From NCBI GenBank assembly GCA_009760855.2, contig WPIO01000029.1, forward strand, positions 221,501 through 285,500: DNA of 64,000 nt. The letters are read 5' to 3'. A program made the position numbers and the translations under genes. This DNA comes from Cristatella mucedo. Its lineage: Eukaryota > Bryozoa > Phylactolaemata > Cristatellidae. The notes below the pieces were generated by a model. It was not told where the DNA came from and made no database searches. It saw only the letters and a list, made by a program, of their open reading frames with translations. Shown piece after piece: positions 60,775 through 64,000 of the stretch (the first letter of the stretch is position 1; each line of letters starts with the position of its first letter).

Positions 60775-63294
60775 CCTCTCTTCTTCTCACCTAAGTGATT
60801 TCTGTGTAATAGCATGATGCATCTGAGATGTGGTAGTGTTTGGGTATTTGGGTGGTTAGCAATATCAGTGAAGCTGAATCCCGTGGCCGGAATGCATCCT
60901 ACTTTTGAGGGGTGGACAAAACTAAATCCTCGGTAAGATCCTGCTTGTCAGAAGCTTCACTGCCCAGGTTGTCAGTCGCTGGCAAATCTTCATCCAGTGG
61001 ATCTTGATCCGACCTCAGAGCCCTCTATGTGTGTGTGTGTGTGTGTGTGCGTGCGTGTGTGCGTACTGCATGCTGGCATGCAGACACGAATTTTATAGCA
61101 TTTCTACACACGTGTCCACTAATTAGTCAATAGAACCAAAATGGTGTGATCTAGAGAATTCACTAGCATACACTCACATATTAAAGCTAATAATTTGGTC
61201 TTTCAGTTGGTGCCCTTGAAGATCGTGCCCCAAGTTTCACCGAAGAAACTCGAGTAGACATTTTTTGTTGTTGCTGTTTCTTTTGAACGTTTTTGGTCCC
61301 TTCGTTTGAAAAGAGTCACATGGATTGCCATTGTAGCCATTGCAAAAGCTAGACGTTTCGGCAGTACTTGCTTCTTAAGTATGTAGCATGTGTAGTGAGC
61401 TCCTGTTGTCATGCACATTTAGATGTCTTTCCAACCGTTGGCGACTTGTCATTGAAATGGGAGGTGATGTCATCCACGTATCCTGGTAGCAGCATCTTAC
61501 TAGAAATCTGCTTGATGAAACCAACAGGAGTGCAGTACATGTAATGCATCTTCTGACACCCAGTTGTCATTGCGAAGTCAATTTACTTTCCAAATAACCT
61601 GCTTTTGATAAAACTGTGCTAATGATGGTCTGATGAGTGAGAGAGACATCACTTCCCTTCCCCCCTTAAGAAATGTAAAGGAGGCACCAGCTGAGAGACT
61701 GTGTTCGGCTATCAGTAGAAGGTGTAAGGAACACCGGAAGACAACCATGCCCCTCCATCAAACCTGACATAGAGCAGGCTTGGCTGCTGGTGTTGGGTCG
61801 TTAAGGGTCTTTTCTGTTTGGATTACTCCGTCGCGCCAAAGGTTGCTTCCATGGCGATGCGGTACTCCTACTAAAGCACGGCACACCGCCATCTTTAGCA
61901 CTCTGTGGTCATTGTCATTGGTGTGTGGAGGCACTAGGTTCCTGCCTAGCCGTCAAGTCCTCCGAATGCTTAGAAGTCCTCCGAAACCTTTGAAATCCCC
62001 CAAAGAGCAAAGCAGGGAGTGCCACGGCTGCATCGGCTGTATGCGTTCGCGGTTAGCTGAGTCGCACCTAGCGAGATAGAGAGAGAGAGCACTGCGCCCC
62101 TGCAGTAGCTCGGTTGCTATTATGTTGCTGCGACTGAGCCCAGGGGGAGATAGGATCTGAGTCGTGAGCCTTGCTGCACTAGTTCGACATTCCTGTGCTC
62201 ACCACGGCGATGCAATGGCCACACACCGTCCTGCACTCTGTACATTTGGCAGTAGAGTCGCAGCCGCAGCCGACCACGCACCAGGACAGAATCGTTGAGC
62301 CCTTGCCCAGGCTATCACCAGCCTAAGCTTAATGTGGCGCTCAGGGTGTCGAACTGTTTACAAGTTGCCAAATCTGTCTCACGTCTGTGAGCCATTAAAA
62401 AATTCATTGAAAAGTTTTTTTTAATAAGTTAGATGTTGGCTAGTGGTACGGAGGAGGAGGAGGAGGAGAAAGCAGACTAGAAGAGACTTTTGCAAGCCAC
62501 CAAGATGAGAGCAGACCGTTATGAGTCAATACTGCTCAGTTTTGTGACTCACCAGTCTGGCATTATTTTATGGGGTTGCATAATGAAAATAAAAATCGTG
62601 GGACTTTTTGGAGTAAGCGCAATCTACCCCTGTACTCATAATTTCCACCGATGTTTTTTCGTTTGTGCATTTGTCACAGGAAATTTTTTGTCACAATTTT
62701 GTATCATTTACTACTTGTTTAGAGCCGCGATGTGTGCGGCGAATATCAAGCGGAGTAATAGCACCTAATGAAGCTTGCAAGAGGCAGTGGGCTATCGTAG
62801 GGGAAGCTATCTGCACGATGTTCCTTATCAACTCATCAACGGTACAGCAATTAGAGACGCGAGCAGAGACTGGATGCTTCATCCGCTTTTTGGATGCCCC
62901 TGTTGGTATTAGAGGCAGCAGTGTGAAGATGCATGTATACAGAAAGACAATTTGCATATTGCCCTGTGAGAAGACATGAACAAGAGGCCGAACTCTTCCT
63001 TTTGACAATCAAGCTGCTAGCTGCTAAGCGATAGCATCTACCCTTATAAAGTGGACTGAACGCGCCGGCTCCGACATTAAATTCTGTGTTGCGGATGGAA
63101 ACTTTTTTGTAAGCTTCCAGTGAACGTATGATCTTCAAGATGGTTACTAGAGGCTATCAAGTCATACGAGCAGCTAGCAGCGCAGGCGAGCTGCCAGTTA
63201 GTTGAAGGAGAGGATATGAGCTTGCTTATTCTAAGCAGAGAATTAACAGAAGAGCGGGAGAAGCGCCTCTGGAAGGTTCTGCCCATCTAGAATG
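59873..63294. other. No gene recognised
   Basis: Unique sequence with a CT array, a short TG run at about 61027-61052 and a GGA run at 62450. If the RING gene is real, this is probably its first intron. Confidence 0.45.
60690..60780. repeat. (CT)n microsatellite
   Basis: About 90 bases of CT. Confidence 0.93.
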
Positions 63295-63370
63295 AATAGT
63301 AATAGTAATAATAATGCACTTGATAAAGCGCCCTCAGAGAACTCAATCTCTTTCTAGGTGCTTACACTTG
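63295..63370 (-). repeat. Solo LINE/SINE tail
   Basis: AATAATAAT, then aaagcgccctcagagaactc and ctctttctaggtgctt. The stem is nearly intact. Confidence 0.65.
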
Positions 63371-63410
63371 CTGATGACGAGCACAAAGCTAGCGGTTTTA
63401 TTATTGAAAG

Positions 63411-63457
63411 CACCACTGTATGCATAGACATACCCACCACTGTATGCATAGACATAT
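63411..63457. repeat. 24-bp tandem duplication
   Basis: caccactgtatgcatagaca+tacc is repeated with only the last bases different. Confidence 0.88.
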
Positions 63458-63642
63458 ATTCGCTGGATTATGTAATATTTTTCACTGAGGAAAGGCCGAG
63501 CGGTTTACGGTTCCCGGGGTGATCAGTCATTAGGGTGCTGACTGCATCTCAGTTGGTGGAAGCAGGGCCTAAGGCCCACCGTCTCCATCGGTTTGCCATG
63601 ATCGTGCTTCCGTGTGACCATGATTGAGCATCAGTGTGACCA

Positions 63643-63812
63643 GCCGCGATGGCGCACAAGGTAAGGCGGTTGCTTTTCACTACCTCGGGACCGAGGTCGT
63701 CGGTTCGAATCCTGCCGTGGGCGATTCTTTATTGCTGCTGCAAGCGGTGGTGATAGCCGTAAAGGCCCTTCTGTCGCTATACAAAAGAGGCTGTCAAATC
63801 AGCTAGTATTTT
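63643..63812 (+). mobile_element. SINE family A, near full length
   Basis: Head gatggcgcacaaggtaaggc; B box ggttcgaatcctgccg; body gcgattctttattgctgctg, gcggtggtgatagccgtaaa, and end gctgtcaaatcagctag. With the copy at 55562 it defines the consensus. Confidence 0.82.
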
Positions 63813-64000
63813 TTATCCCCATCGAGCTGTGGCATGGTACGAGGGCTAAATTAAGTGTCTGTTTGATACTCAGCTTCAAAAAATGACACTTCTTTCGAAA
63901 TGCAAAAGAGAACCGAACCAGCAGAAATGAAAAACAAGTGCAGTTAAAAAGTCATGTTTCGTTATGCATGAGTTTGACGGGGCAGTCAAATGGACAGGTA

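Overview
The window is nuclear DNA from an animal. It has split genes with GT-AG introns, animal-specific protein families, dense LINE and SINE debris, and long CT, CA and GGCT microsatellites. A contactin-associated-protein (neurexin IV type) gene and a metazoan-type OS-9 gene point to a bilaterian. The repeat landscape would suit a marine invertebrate such as a lophotrochozoan, but that taxonomic guess is weak.

Two genes can be resolved exon by exon. (1) On the + strand, 5140-14252 holds the 3' part of a CNTNAP/Caspr/neurexin-IV gene in seven exons. They encode the end of one laminin-G domain, an EGF-like domain, a complete last laminin-G domain, a transmembrane helix, and an acidic cytoplasmic tail ending in a PDZ ligand (EWFI). 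The 5' exons lie off the window or were not found. (2) On the - strand, 46214-21689 holds an apparently complete OS-9 gene, the ER lectin of ER-associated degradation. It has 14 coding exons over 24.5 kb. I assembled it from conserved motifs (signal peptide, DWWTYEFC, NGTKCDL, C-terminal coiled segment) with splice phases that agree at every junction except the uncertain start of exon 7. All mannose-contact residues are present and the protein ends in KVEL, a KDEL-like tail.

Weaker coding evidence: a RING-finger first exon in a CpG-rich stretch at 59204-59477 (+); a two-exon candidate gene head-to-head with OS-9 at 46460-46758 (+); and a possible terminal transmembrane/tail exon pair near 56.2-56.75 kb (+).

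Nearly everything else is mobile-element sequence. One L2/CR1-like LINE family is present in about eight pieces. The longest (about 7.8-10.6 kb) lies in a CNTNAP intron and still shows endonuclease and reverse-transcriptase motifs, with many stops. Its 3' end is a conserved stem-loop followed by TTA repeats, found about 20 times. Two tRNA-derived SINE families occur: family A (about 13 copies) has a conserved GATCCTTTATTGCC...GGTGGTGATAGCCGTAAAGG body, and family B (3 copies) joins a tRNA-like head to the LINE hairpin tail. A Tc1/mariner scrap lies near 40.2 kb. One LINE copy ends 20 bases before OS-9 exon 5 and so supplies part of that splice acceptor.

Layout: 0-5 kb repeats; 5.1-14.7 kb CNTNAP 3' part; 14.7-21 kb intergenic repeats; 21-46.2 kb OS-9; 46.2-59 kb sparse, repeat-rich, with the two weak + strand candidates; 58.4-59.6 kb CpG-rich RING exon; 59.7-64 kb TG/CT arrays and repeats.
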